Shown here one piece after another: positions 36,114 to 43,453 of a DNA stretch of 64,000 nt. A program made the translations under genes and the position numbers. Every line of letters starts with the position of its first letter. Position 1 is the first letter of the stretch. Source of the DNA: Pseudomonas cichorii (GTDB lineage Bacteria > Pseudomonadota > Gammaproteobacteria > Pseudomonadales > Pseudomonadaceae); contig NZ_RBRE01000103.1 in NCBI RefSeq assembly GCF_003700275.1, positions 1 through 64,000 on the forward strand, in the 5' to 3' direction. The notes beneath the pieces are model-generated. The model saw only the letters and a program-made list of their open reading frames with translations, made no database searches and was not told where the DNA came from.

Positions 36114-37616
36114 ATGAGCGACCAACAACTCGACCCGCAAGCCCTGCAACAGGAAGAAAACACCCTGATCGCCCTGCGCAAGGAAAAGCTTGCTGCCGAG
36201 CGCGCCAAGGGTCAGGCCTTCCCCAACGACTTCCGTCGCGACAGCTACTGCAACGATCTGCAGAAACAGTATGTCGACAAGACCAAGGAAGAGCTGGCCG
36301 AAGCAGCGATTCCAGTCAAGGTTGCCGGTCGCATCATGCTTAACCGTGGCTCGTTCATGGTGATCCAGGACATGACCGGTCGCATTCAGGTCTATGTCAA
36401 CCGCAAGACCCTTGACGAAGAAACCCTGGCGGCGGTCAAGACCTGGGACCTGGGCGATATCATCGCGGCAGAAGGCACCCTGGCCCGTTCCGGCAAGGGC
36501 GACCTGTACGTCGAAATGACCAGCGTGCGCCTGCTGACCAAGTCGCTGCGCCCACTGCCGGACAAGCACCACGGCCTGACCGATACCGAACAGCGCTACC
36601 GTCAGCGTTATGTCGACCTGATCGTCAACGAAGACGTGCGCGAGACGTTCCGCGTTCGCTCGCAGGTCATTGCGCATATCCGCAGCTTCCTGATGAAGCG
36701 TGACTTCCTGGAAGTCGAAACGCCGATGCTGCAGACCATTCCTGGCGGCGCGGCAGCCAAGCCGTTCGAGACGCACCACAATGCCCTCGACATGGAAATG
36801 TTCCTGCGGATCGCGCCGGAGCTGTACCTCAAGCGCCTGGTCGTCGGCGGCTTCGAGAAAGTGTTCGAGATCAACCGCAACTTCCGTAACGAAGGCGTTT
36901 CGACTCGTCACAACCCTGAATTCACCATGTTGGAGTTCTACCAGGCTTACGCCGACTACGAAGACAACATGGACCTGACCGAAGAGCTGTTCCGCGAACT
37001 GGCGCAACTGGTTCTGGGCACTACCGACGTGCCGTATGGCGACAAGGTGTTCCACTTCGGCGAGCCGTTCGTGCGTCTCTCGGTGTTCGACTCGATCCTC
37101 AAGTACAACCCCGAGCTGACCGCGGCCGACCTGAATGACATCGACAAGGCACGTGCAATCGCCAAGAAGGCCGGTGCCAAGGTGCTGGGCTTTGAAGGCC
37201 TGGGCAAGCTGCAGGTGATGATTTTCGAGGAACTGGTCGAGCACAAGCTGGAGCAACCGCACTTCATCACTCAGTACCCGTTCGAGGTTTCGCCGCTGGC
37301 GCGCCGCAACGACGACAACCCGAACGTCACTGACCGTTTCGAGCTGTTCATCGGTGGCCGTGAAATCGCCAACGCCTACTCCGAGTTGAACGACGCGGAA
37401 GACCAGGCCGAGCGTTTCCAGGCCCAGGTGGCCGACAAGGATGCCGGTGACGACGAAGCCATGCATTACGACGCCGATTTCGTACGCGCCCTGGAGTACG
37501 GCATGCCGCCGACTGCCGGTGAAGGGATCGGTATCGACCGTCTGGTGATGTTGCTCACCAACTCACCGTCGATTCGCGACGTGATCCTGTTCCCGCACAT
37601 GCGACCGCAAGCGTAA
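36114..37616 (+). CDS. lysS: Lysyl-tRNA synthetase (class II)
   Basis: 500 residues from the ATG at 36114 (MSDQQLDPQALQQEENTL). An OB-fold anticodon-binding domain (about 65-150, VAGRIMLNRGSFMVIQD) is followed by the class II core: motif 1 near MLQTIPGGAAAKPFETHHN, motif 2 FEINRNFRNEGVSTRHNPEF, and motif 3 GEGIGIDRLVMLLT. The usual length. It lies 96 bp after prfB and ends at a strong terminator. Confidence 0.98.
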   Translation: MSDQQLDPQALQQEENTLIALRKEKLAAERAKGQAFPNDFRRDSYCNDLQKQYVDKTKEELAEAAIPVKVAGRIMLNRGSFMVIQDMTGRIQVYVNRKTLDEETLAAVKTWDLGDIIAAEGTLARSGKGDLYVEMTSVRLLTKSLRPLPDKHHGLTDTEQRYRQRYVDLIVNEDVRETFRVRSQVIAHIRSFLMKRDFLEVETPMLQTIPGGAAAKPFETHHNALDMEMFLRIAPELYLKRLVVGGFEKVFEINRNFRNEGVSTRHNPEFTMLEFYQAYADYEDNMDLTEELFRELAQLVLGTTDVPYGDKVFHFGEPFVRLSVFDSILKYNPELTAADLNDIDKARAIAKKAGAKVLGFEGLGKLQVMIFEELVEHKLEQPHFITQYPFEVSPLARRNDDNPNVTDRFELFIGGREIANAYSELNDAEDQAERFQAQVADKDAGDDEAMHYDADFVRALEYGMPPTAGEGIGIDRLVMLLTNSPSIRDVILFPHMRPQA

Positions 37617-37630
37617 TCAGTTGCACAACA

Positions 37631-37656
37631 AGCCGCCCGAACAGGGCGGCTTTTTT
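37631..37656 (+). terminator. Rho-independent terminator of lysS
   Basis: AGCCGCCC (37631-37638), loop GAACA, GGGCGGCT (37644-37651), continuing into a T6 run. Confidence 0.93.
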
Positions 37657-37665
37657 ATAACGCCC

Positions 37666-37723
37666 GGTTTTTCGCGAATGAATTTGCTCCCGCCTGCAGG
37701 GGCGAATTCATTCGCGAAAAACC
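37666..37723. repeat. Inverted repeat, TTCGCGAATGAAT family, copy 1
   Basis: The left arm (37666-37687) and right arm (37702-37723) are 22 bp each and match at 21 positions when one is reversed. The core is TTCGCGAATGAATT. It lies between the lysS terminator and the TetR gene, 26 bp before its GTG. Three related copies are at 40364, 41697 and 57190. Confidence 0.85.
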
Positions 37724-37749
37724 CTGTCAGACCAGAAAGGAAACCCGTC

Positions 37750-38475
37750 GTGACAATCGCTCAAGAAGGTGCCGCCGGCGTTGCCAGCGCCGTGGCCAGG
37801 AGTGTCAGGTATCAGGGCCGCAAGGCCAGTCGGGAAGGGAGCGAGCAGCGTCGGCAGAAGATTCTCGATGCGACCATGCGCATTGTGATTCGCGATGGCG
37901 TCCGCGCAGTACGGCACCGGGCTGTGGCGACCGAAGCTGGCGTACCGCTATCGGCTACCACCTATTACTTCAAGGACATCGACGATCTGCTGACCGATGC
38001 CTTCGCCCAATATGTCGAGCGCAGCGCTGCCTATCAGGCGCGGCTCTGGCACAACACCGAAGCCGTCCTGCGCGAAATGATGACCCGCGGCACCGCCAAC
38101 CCGGCTGACCGCGTGCGTCTGGCCGATGATATTGCGCGGATGACCATGGAATACATCCGCCATCAGTTGCTGACCCGCCGTGACTACCTGATCGCCGAGC
38201 ATGCCTTTCATCATGAAGCCCTGATCAACCCGCGGTTGGCTATTCTGGTCGTTGCCCATCAGCGAATCCTGCTGCAGGGTGCCTGTCAGTTTCTGCAGGT
38301 CATCGGCTCGTCGCAGCCCGATCAGGATGCTCAAGTGTTGACGGGGATTATCCGCCGGATGGAATATCAGGGTCTGCTTCATGGTCCGCACTACCATGCG
38401 GACGAAGAAATACTCGCTATTCTCACTCGCCAGATGCGTCTGGTGCTGGGGATCGATGCCTCGGTTCTCACCTGA
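37750..38475 (+). CDS. TetR-family transcriptional regulator
   Basis: 241 residues from a GTG at 37750 with an AAAGGAA site about 9 nt upstream; longer frames read through the inverted repeat and are rejected. After an unusually long N-terminal arm of about 38 residues, a TetR helix-turn-helix has RRQKILDATMRIVIRDGVRA and HRAVATEAGVPLSATTYYF. The ligand domain follows, with DRVRLADDIARMTMEYIRHQ. A TetR gene occupies this place after lysS in P. aeruginosa too, as I recall. It precedes the lipoprotein gene by 25 bp; its target is unknown. Confidence 0.9.
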   Translation: MTIAQEGAAGVASAVARSVRYQGRKASREGSEQRRQKILDATMRIVIRDGVRAVRHRAVATEAGVPLSATTYYFKDIDDLLTDAFAQYVERSAAYQARLWHNTEAVLREMMTRGTANPADRVRLADDIARMTMEYIRHQLLTRRDYLIAEHAFHHEALINPRLAILVVAHQRILLQGACQFLQVIGSSQPDQDAQVLTGIIRRMEYQGLLHGPHYHADEEILAILTRQMRLVLGIDASVLT

Positions 38476-38500
38476 GAGGCCCCTTTTTCTGGAGAGCTTC

Positions 38501-39046
38501 ATGAAAGCCTGGCGTGTATTGATTGCGCTTTCGTTCCTGCTCTTGAGCGGTTGCCTGGTGACCTTCCAGGACAGCATTCCTGTCGCAGACGCGGCTCCCG
38601 CCGGTTTACTGGGCGCCTGGAGCAGCAAGAATGCCTGGGGCGAGCCGCTGGAGCTCGAGGTTTCCCGAGTGACCGGCAACCTCTACAAGGCTGTCAGCTA
38701 TCGTAAAGGTGATCGCAAGCATCGCGATGAGTACCGTTTTACGGTGACCGAGCATGGCAGCCGCTGGTATCTGTCGGCGCAACTGCCGGAGAAATATGGC
38801 GCTCACCACGTAATGGCTGGCTTTGAGGTGACTGATGGCCATGAATTGGTTGTCTATAACCTGGACCTGGATCGATTCAGGCAATGGGTAGAGCAGAAAA
38901 ACCTCAACGGTCAGTCAGTGGAAAGCGGGATAGGACAGGGCCTGCTGATCACCAGTCCTCTGGATCAGGTGTTCGGCTATCTCGACGATCCGGCCAATTC
39001 CGATGTTTTCCTGGAGGTCGCACGCTATCAGCGTGTACCCAAGTAG
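38501..39046 (+). CDS. Putative lipoprotein of unknown function
   Basis: 181 residues from the ATG at 38501 with a GGAGAG ribosome site. A type II signal peptide with lipobox LLSGC (Cys18) predicts an outer-membrane or inner-membrane lipoprotein. The body starts at GLLGAWSSKNAWGEPLELEV and has many aromatic beta-type segments (YRFTVTEHGSRWYLSAQLP); I recognise no family. It follows the TetR gene by 25 bp and precedes the QEGLA gene by 33 bp, so it may be part of one transcription unit. Confidence 0.8.
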   Translation: MKAWRVLIALSFLLLSGCLVTFQDSIPVADAAPAGLLGAWSSKNAWGEPLELEVSRVTGNLYKAVSYRKGDRKHRDEYRFTVTEHGSRWYLSAQLPEKYGAHHVMAGFEVTDGHELVVYNLDLDRFRQWVEQKNLNGQSVESGIGQGLLITSPLDQVFGYLDDPANSDVFLEVARYQRVPK

Positions 39047-39079
39047 TAGGGCAATAGCCCGCCAGCCAAGGAGTACCGG

Positions 39080-40357
39080 GTGGACGAGTACCAGCAAACC
39101 ATTCGTGGGTTATCGGATCGAATCGTCGTTGCCCAGACGCCGATTCGTGTACTGGATGCGGTGAAGTGGGACGAAAAAGTACGCAAGGATTTTCTGGCCG
39201 CCAAAGGCAAGGCACTCCCCGCCGTTGATCGTGCCTACTACGAGAATCGCCCGTTGGGCTTCGATTCCGGGGCATTGAAGCTGGAATTCCAGAACATCGA
39301 GCGCGATATCACCCGCCAGTTGGGGCAATTCAACCCGGTCGGGCAGATCATGCGCCGCATGTGCAAGGAATACCGCATGGTAATCCGCATGCTCGAAGCG
39401 CGCGGCACGCCGGATTTCGGACTGATCTCCCAGGAACTGTATGGCGCCGCGTCGGATGCCTTCCATGCCGGCGATCCGACCCTGGCCGACCTGGGTTTGA
39501 TGCTGTCCGATTACCTGAACAACATTGCCGGGCGTGGCGACCTGAAGGACGAGCCGAAGATCCTGACCGCCAAGGATGCCGTGGCCTTGCTGCAAACCCG
39601 CTTGAACCGAGTGTTTGGCGAGGCCGAGGAAACCATTCGGGTGTTCGAGTCCGACGGTATCGTCGCCGATGCCGCAGCCGGTGCGGATTACATCAAGATC
39701 CGCACCGACGCGATGTTCAACGAGCGCGATGTCCGGGCGCTTGAGGTCCATGAAGGGCTGGTGCATGTCGGTACCACGCTCAACGGCCAGAACCAGCCGA
39801 TCTGCACCTTCCTCTCCAAGGGGCCGCCCTCGTCGACGGTGACCCAGGAAGGCCTGGCGATCCTCATGGAAGTCATCGCGTTTGCGTCCTACCCCAGCCG
39901 CCTGCGCAAGCTGACCAACCGCACCCGCGCCATTCACATGGCCGAGGAGGGCGCCGATTTCCTGCAGGTCTTCGAGTTCTATCGCGAGCAGGGCTTCGGC
40001 ATGCCGGAAAGCTACGGCAATGCCAGCCGGGTTTTCCGCGGCTCGACGCCCAACGGGCTGCCATTCACCAAAGACTTGTCCTACCTCAAGGGTTTCATCA
40101 TGGTTTACAACTATATTCAGTTGGCCGTGCGCAAGGGCAAGCTCGAACAGGTCCCGTTGTTGTTCTGTGGCAAGACCACCCTCGAAGATATGCGTACCCT
40201 GCGCCAACTGGTGGATGAAGGGCTGGTGGTGGCGCCCAAATACCTGCCTGACCAGTTCCGTGACATGAACGCGCTGTCGGCCTGGATGTGCTTCTCCAAC
40301 TTCCTCAATCACTTGAGCCTGGATCGCATCGAAGCTGATTATTCGAATATTTTGTAG
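39080..40357 (+). CDS. QEGLA-motif protein (TIGR02421/DUF1704), putative zinc metallopeptidase-like
   Basis: 425 residues from a GTG at 39080 with AAGGAG 6 nt upstream. Around the middle it has VHEGLVHVG, an HExxxH pattern (His224, Glu225, His229), followed by VTQEGLAILMEV with Glu257. The bacterial family is called flavohemoglobin expression-modulating QEGLA motif protein. The same HExxxH plus distal Glu pattern defines the DUF1704/MATCAP tyrosine carboxypeptidases in animals. Zinc binding and peptidase activity here are inference from the motifs. The C-terminal half is largely helical (FTKDLSYLKGFIMVYNYIQ). Confidence 0.85.
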   Translation: MDEYQQTIRGLSDRIVVAQTPIRVLDAVKWDEKVRKDFLAAKGKALPAVDRAYYENRPLGFDSGALKLEFQNIERDITRQLGQFNPVGQIMRRMCKEYRMVIRMLEARGTPDFGLISQELYGAASDAFHAGDPTLADLGLMLSDYLNNIAGRGDLKDEPKILTAKDAVALLQTRLNRVFGEAEETIRVFESDGIVADAAAGADYIKIRTDAMFNERDVRALEVHEGLVHVGTTLNGQNQPICTFLSKGPPSSTVTQEGLAILMEVIAFASYPSRLRKLTNRTRAIHMAEEGADFLQVFEFYREQGFGMPESYGNASRVFRGSTPNGLPFTKDLSYLKGFIMVYNYIQLAVRKGKLEQVPLLFCGKTTLEDMRTLRQLVDEGLVVAPKYLPDQFRDMNALSAWMCFSNFLNHLSLDRIEADYSNIL

Positions 40358-40363
40358 CGCCTT

Positions 40364-40416
40364 GTTCGCGAATGAACTGGCTCCCGCAGCCTGCGGAAGT
40401 GAGTTCATTCGTGAAC
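40364..40416. repeat. Inverted repeat, TTCGCGAATGAAT family, copy 2
   Basis: The left arm GTTCGCGAATGAACT (from 40364) pairs with AGTTCATTCGTGAAC (to 40416), with one mismatch. It fills the gap between the QEGLA gene and the lipoprotein hydrolase, ending 21 bp before the TTG start. Confidence 0.8.
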
Positions 40417-40437
40417 ACTTCCCTGAAGGAATCCCAC

Positions 40438-41352
40438 TTGAAGCTGATCAGCATCCTTGTGTTGATCTTCAGCCTCACCGGCTGCAGTTCGATGCTGTTC
40501 TACCCGGAACCCGGTTTGCCGCTCACGCCTGACAAGGCTGGTCTTCAATACCGCGACGTAACCCTGACCGCCGCCGACGGCACGCGCCTGCATGCCTGGT
40601 GGCTTCCGGCCAGGGAGGGTGTGCCGGTAAAGGGCACGGTGCTGCACCTGCATGGCAATGGCGGCAATCTGGCCTGGCACCTGGGCGGCAGCGGATGGCT
40701 GCCGGAGCAGGGTTATCAGGTCCTGATGCTGGACTACCGCGGTTACGGGCTGTCGCAGGGCGAACCGAGCCTGCCCGCCATCTATCAGGACCTGCAGACC
40801 GCATTCGACTGGCTGGATGCCGAGCCGCAGGTGCAAGGCAAGCCGCGGGTGGTATTGGGGCAGAGTATTGGCGGCGCGCTGGGTGTGCACTATCTGGCGC
40901 AACACCCTGAACAGCGCAGCAAGCTGAAGGCGCTGATCCTGGATGGTGCTCCAGCCAGCTATCGCGATGTCGCTCGCTACACGCTCGGCACTTCCTGGCT
41001 GACCTGGCCTCTGAAAACGCCTTTGTCATGGCTGATCCCCGATGCCGACAGCGCCATCAATGGCCTGCCGCAACTCAAGGGCACGCCGATGCTGATTTTC
41101 CAGAGCATGGACGACACCCTGGTGCCGCTGTCCAACGGTATCAGCCTGTATCAGGCCGCGCCGCTGCCGCGGGTGCTGCAACTGACCCGTGGCGGACACG
41201 TGCAGACCTTTGCCGATCCGCTCTGGCGTCAGGTGATGCTGCGCTATCTGGATGATCCGCAGCATTTCAACGGGCTGCGGCGCCTGGCCGAAGTCCCCAA
41301 TTATCCGCAACCGAATGTGCAGAGCGAACCGGCAGAGAAGAGTCCTCAATGA
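40438..41352 (+). CDS. Alpha/beta-hydrolase lipoprotein
   Basis: 304 residues from a TTG at 40438, preceded by GAAGGAA 8 nt upstream. This start gives a clean type II signal peptide, MKLISILVLIFSLTGC (Cys16), whereas the longer ATG frame reads through the inverted repeat. The hydrolase core has LHLHGNGGN (oxyanion region), GQSIGGALG with the nucleophilic Ser, SMDDTLVP (acid) and RGGHVQTFA (His), so the triad looks complete. It resembles YfhR/BEM46-type envelope hydrolases. The last 4 bp overlap the next gene. Confidence 0.88.
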   Translation: MKLISILVLIFSLTGCSSMLFYPEPGLPLTPDKAGLQYRDVTLTAADGTRLHAWWLPAREGVPVKGTVLHLHGNGGNLAWHLGGSGWLPEQGYQVLMLDYRGYGLSQGEPSLPAIYQDLQTAFDWLDAEPQVQGKPRVVLGQSIGGALGVHYLAQHPEQRSKLKALILDGAPASYRDVARYTLGTSWLTWPLKTPLSWLIPDADSAINGLPQLKGTPMLIFQSMDDTLVPLSNGISLYQAAPLPRVLQLTRGGHVQTFADPLWRQVMLRYLDDPQHFNGLRRLAEVPNYPQPNVQSEPAEKSPQ

Positions 41353-41678
41353 GCGAAGAGCGTAACCTTATTCCACTGATCCTCACCGGCGTCGGCACCA
41401 TCATCGGTACGGTCGGTTGCCTGTGGTTCTATGGCTATCTGCATTTCGCCAAACCCGAAGACGCCTTGCTGCTCAGTGATTTCACCATGCTCAAGACCGT
41501 ACCCGGCGAAGACTACAAGATCGCCGTGGCGCCGGCCGCAGAAGTGGCGCAATGCATCGATGGCGTGCTGGTGCTGTTCGACACGTCGCAGAAAGGCCTG
41601 TCGGGTGTGCTGGTCAACAACAAGAAACAGGCCGTACGCTGCGCCGGACAGGAAACCCCTCAACAATTGAAACCCTGA
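41349..41678 (+). CDS. Small single-pass membrane protein of unknown function
   Basis: 109 residues. One N-terminal membrane helix (LIPLILTGVGTIIGTVGCLWFYGYL, here abridged as residues 7-31) is followed by a small soluble part with FTMLKTVPGEDYKIAV and a Cys pair (QCID, VRCAG). It overlaps the lipoprotein hydrolase by ATGA, so the two are translationally coupled. I recognise no family; an accessory role to the hydrolase is possible only from context. Confidence 0.72.
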   Translation: MSEERNLIPLILTGVGTIIGTVGCLWFYGYLHFAKPEDALLLSDFTMLKTVPGEDYKIAVAPAAEVAQCIDGVLVLFDTSQKGLSGVLVNNKKQAVRCAGQETPQQLKP

Positions 41679-41696
41679 ACGGCCAATCGCAGCAGC

Positions 41697-41760
41697 CCAT
41701 TCATTCGCGAAAAGGCTTTATACGATCATGGATGCATAGGCCCCTTCGCGGATGAATCCG
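41697..41760. repeat. Inverted repeat, TTCGCGAATGAAT family, copy 3 (degenerate)
   Basis: ATTCATTCGCGAAAAGG (left) pairs with CCCCTTCGCGGATGAAT (right), about 25 bp apart. The arm order is opposite to copies 1, 2 and 4. It is located after the small membrane protein gene and before the lptF terminator. Confidence 0.65.
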
Positions 41761-41786
41761 CTCCCACAATATTTTTTGCAGACACT

Positions 41787-41819
41787 AAAAAGCCCCGCCT
41801 GCGCAATGCGGGCGGGGCT
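41787..41819 (-). terminator. Rho-independent terminator of the DUF4398-lptF pair
   Basis: Read on the minus strand, AGCCCCGCC pairs with GGCGGGGCT (41791-41799 with 41811-41819), with a further TGCGCA-type inner stem. A T run made by AAAA at 41787-41790 completes it. Confidence 0.85.
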
Positions 41820-41840
41820 CTGGTTAGCAGGCTCTGGCGC

Positions 41841-42623
41841 TTAACGCAGCGAAGAGCGCGGTGCTACCGGTTGGTTGTCGTTGGAAATGGTCACTTCCAC
41901 ACGACGGTTCATGGCGCGGCCGGAGTTGCTGGTGTTGTCGGCAACCGGATATTCCTTGCCATAACCCTGAGCCACGATGCGGGTCGGGTCTACGCCCATT
42001 CTGACCAGAGCGGCACGTACCGAGTTGGCACGATTTTCCGACAGCGTCTGGTTGTAGGCGGCGGAACCGGTGCTGTCGGTGTAGCCTTCGACAATCACTT
42101 TACGGTCCGGGTTTTCCTGCAGGAACTGCGCGAGTTTGCTGATGTTGCCGTGTGCGCCTGGCTTGAGTTCGGCACGGTTCAGGTCGAACAGCACGTCACC
42201 GAAGGTCACCAGGGTGCCGCGTTCGGTCTGCTTGGCGTTCAGGCTGTTCTTGAGCTGGGCGATCTGTGCGTCGCGAGCGTCCAGGCGGGCCTTGGCGCGC
42301 TCTGCCGAGGCGTTCTGCAAGGCTGCTTCGGAAGTCCGCAGGTTGATCGTTTCCTTGGCCAGCTCAACGCGCTGGTTGGTCAGGTAAGCGAGCTGGTCGA
42401 CACGTTTCTCGTCTTCCTTGTCGCGGAAGGCCTTGTCAGCCTTGTCCAGCCAGTCACTGGCGTCCTTGGTTTCAAGGGCTGCGACCTGAGTGGATTGCGG
42501 GTTGCTTTGCAGGGCGGAGAAGTTGCTGCGCGCCTGTTCCAGATTCGGGTTCGGTTTGGTGGCACAGGCCGCCAGGGCTACGCTCATGGCCAGCAGGGCA
42601 GGGATCATCAATTGTTTGCGCAT
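41841..42623 (-). CDS. OmpA-family lipoprotein, LptF-like, with DUF4398 region
   Basis: 260 residues. Signal peptide II with LAAC (Cys20), then a helical DUF4398-type region (about 30-125, rich in Ala, Glu, Lys, Arg: AERAKARLDARDAQIAQLKN). The C-terminal OmpA peptidoglycan-binding domain has VLFDLNRAELKPG, GYTDSTGSAAYNQTLSENRA and AMNRRVEVTI. Length and layout match P. aeruginosa LptF (PA3692), an AlgU-regulated outer-membrane lipoprotein, and ppc lies nearby in both. No clear AlgU promoter was found here. It is downstream of a second DUF4398 lipoprotein gene, with 59 bp between. Confidence 0.9.
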   Translation of the reverse strand: MRKQLMIPALLAMSVALAACATKPNPNLEQARSNFSALQSNPQSTQVAALETKDASDWLDKADKAFRDKEDEKRVDQLAYLTNQRVELAKETINLRTSEAALQNASAERAKARLDARDAQIAQLKNSLNAKQTERGTLVTFGDVLFDLNRAELKPGAHGNISKLAQFLQENPDRKVIVEGYTDSTGSAAYNQTLSENRANSVRAALVRMGVDPTRIVAQGYGKEYPVADNTSNSGRAMNRRVEVTISNDNQPVAPRSSLR

Positions 42624-42682
42624 AATAGGATCGTCCTTTAATCAATTACCAATGCATGAAAAACGCAGGGTGCGATCTGTGC

Positions 42683-43081
42683 TTATTGCACCTGACGCAG
42701 GCCTTCTTCACGTAGTTCGTTGACGCCCTGACGAGCATCCTGCACGGCTTTTTCGGCCTTGGCAGCCTGCGCCTTGCGCTCGGCTACACGAGCATCCCAT
42801 TCGGCTTGCTCGGCGAGCCTGCGGGCTTCGTCATATTTCTCGTCATGCATGGCGAGCTCGGCCTGTTTCAGTTTGTCCTGGGCCGACTTCATTTCCACCG
42901 CTGCGTACTCGGTCCCGCCAGCGCTGACTGCACTGTTGACGGCCGACTGAGTCACCGCGTACTGCTCGGTTGGAGGATTACCCGCGCAACCGGCCAGAAT
43001 GAAGGTGCTACCCAGGGCCAGCGCAGCCAGTTTCAGCCCGCGCAGGCTTTTGAACTTGGATTTGGCAGTAAGGGTGTTCAT
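42683..43081 (-). CDS. DUF4398 lipoprotein
   Basis: 132 residues from the ATG at 43081, chosen because GGAG lies 9 nt upstream; the open frame extends much farther but only as antisense of ppc. Lipobox ILAGC (Cys32) follows an Arg/Lys-rich start. The mature part is a helix rich in Ala, Glu and Lys (YAAVEMKSAQDKLKQAELAM) typical of DUF4398. It probably forms an envelope pair with the LptF-like gene that follows on the same strand, which carries the same domain. Confidence 0.87.
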   Translation of the reverse strand: MNTLTAKSKFKSLRGLKLAALALGSTFILAGCAGNPPTEQYAVTQSAVNSAVSAGGTEYAAVEMKSAQDKLKQAELAMHDEKYDEARRLAEQAEWDARVAERKAQAAKAEKAVQDARQGVNELREEGLRQVQ

Positions 43082-43453
43082 GGTGATCAACTCCATTGTC
43101 AGACTCCGAACGTGGTTATCCATGACAGTCAGTTTTCCTGGCCGGAAGGCTTGAGGTAGTGTTCCTGCTGCCTTTGGGCTTTTCCTGTAATGGTCAATGG
43201 CTCCGACCTGTAGGTTTTTTGAATAGTTCAGTTGAATTTTTTCAACACATTGCGGATCTCCCCGGCAACCTGTGCATTCGGTCAGGTTTTGCCCCGTCTG
43301 CACGGGCCCGTAAAGCAGCATGGCCCTGCTGTACACAAGGCCATGTCGGCGGTTACCGCGATACAAGAATTTGTCGCGGCACAGGTTTTTGGTGCACTGT
43401 TGGGCTCTGTGTTCAGTGACGACTACCCAATACAACAAACGGGAGAGAGAACG
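43082..43453. other. 372-bp divergent intergenic region between the DUF4398 gene and ppc
   Basis: No gene is supported. It holds two dyads: GTTGAA-TTTT-TTCAAC (43232-43247) and an imperfect CGCGATACAA...TTGTCGCG (43357-43378). The ppc ribosome site GGGAGAGAG lies at 43441-43449. No convincing -10/-35 pair was found on either strand. Confidence 0.45.

Noticed and set aside
34950..37466. 838-codon open frame antisense to prfB and lysS
   Set aside because: High-GC codon bias leaves long open antisense frames. The translated sequence is low in complexity with no domain, and the plus strand holds two certain genes.
42624..43200. AlgU promoter expected for lptF
   Set aside because: No GAACTT-N16-TCTGA match was found on the minus strand upstream of either lipoprotein gene, although lptF is AlgU-dependent in P. 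aeruginosa.
43232..43453. N-terminal extension of PEP carboxylase
   Set aside because: PEPC orthologues start near MADIDARLREDV, which has the GGGAGAG ribosome site; the upstream frame is promoter DNA.
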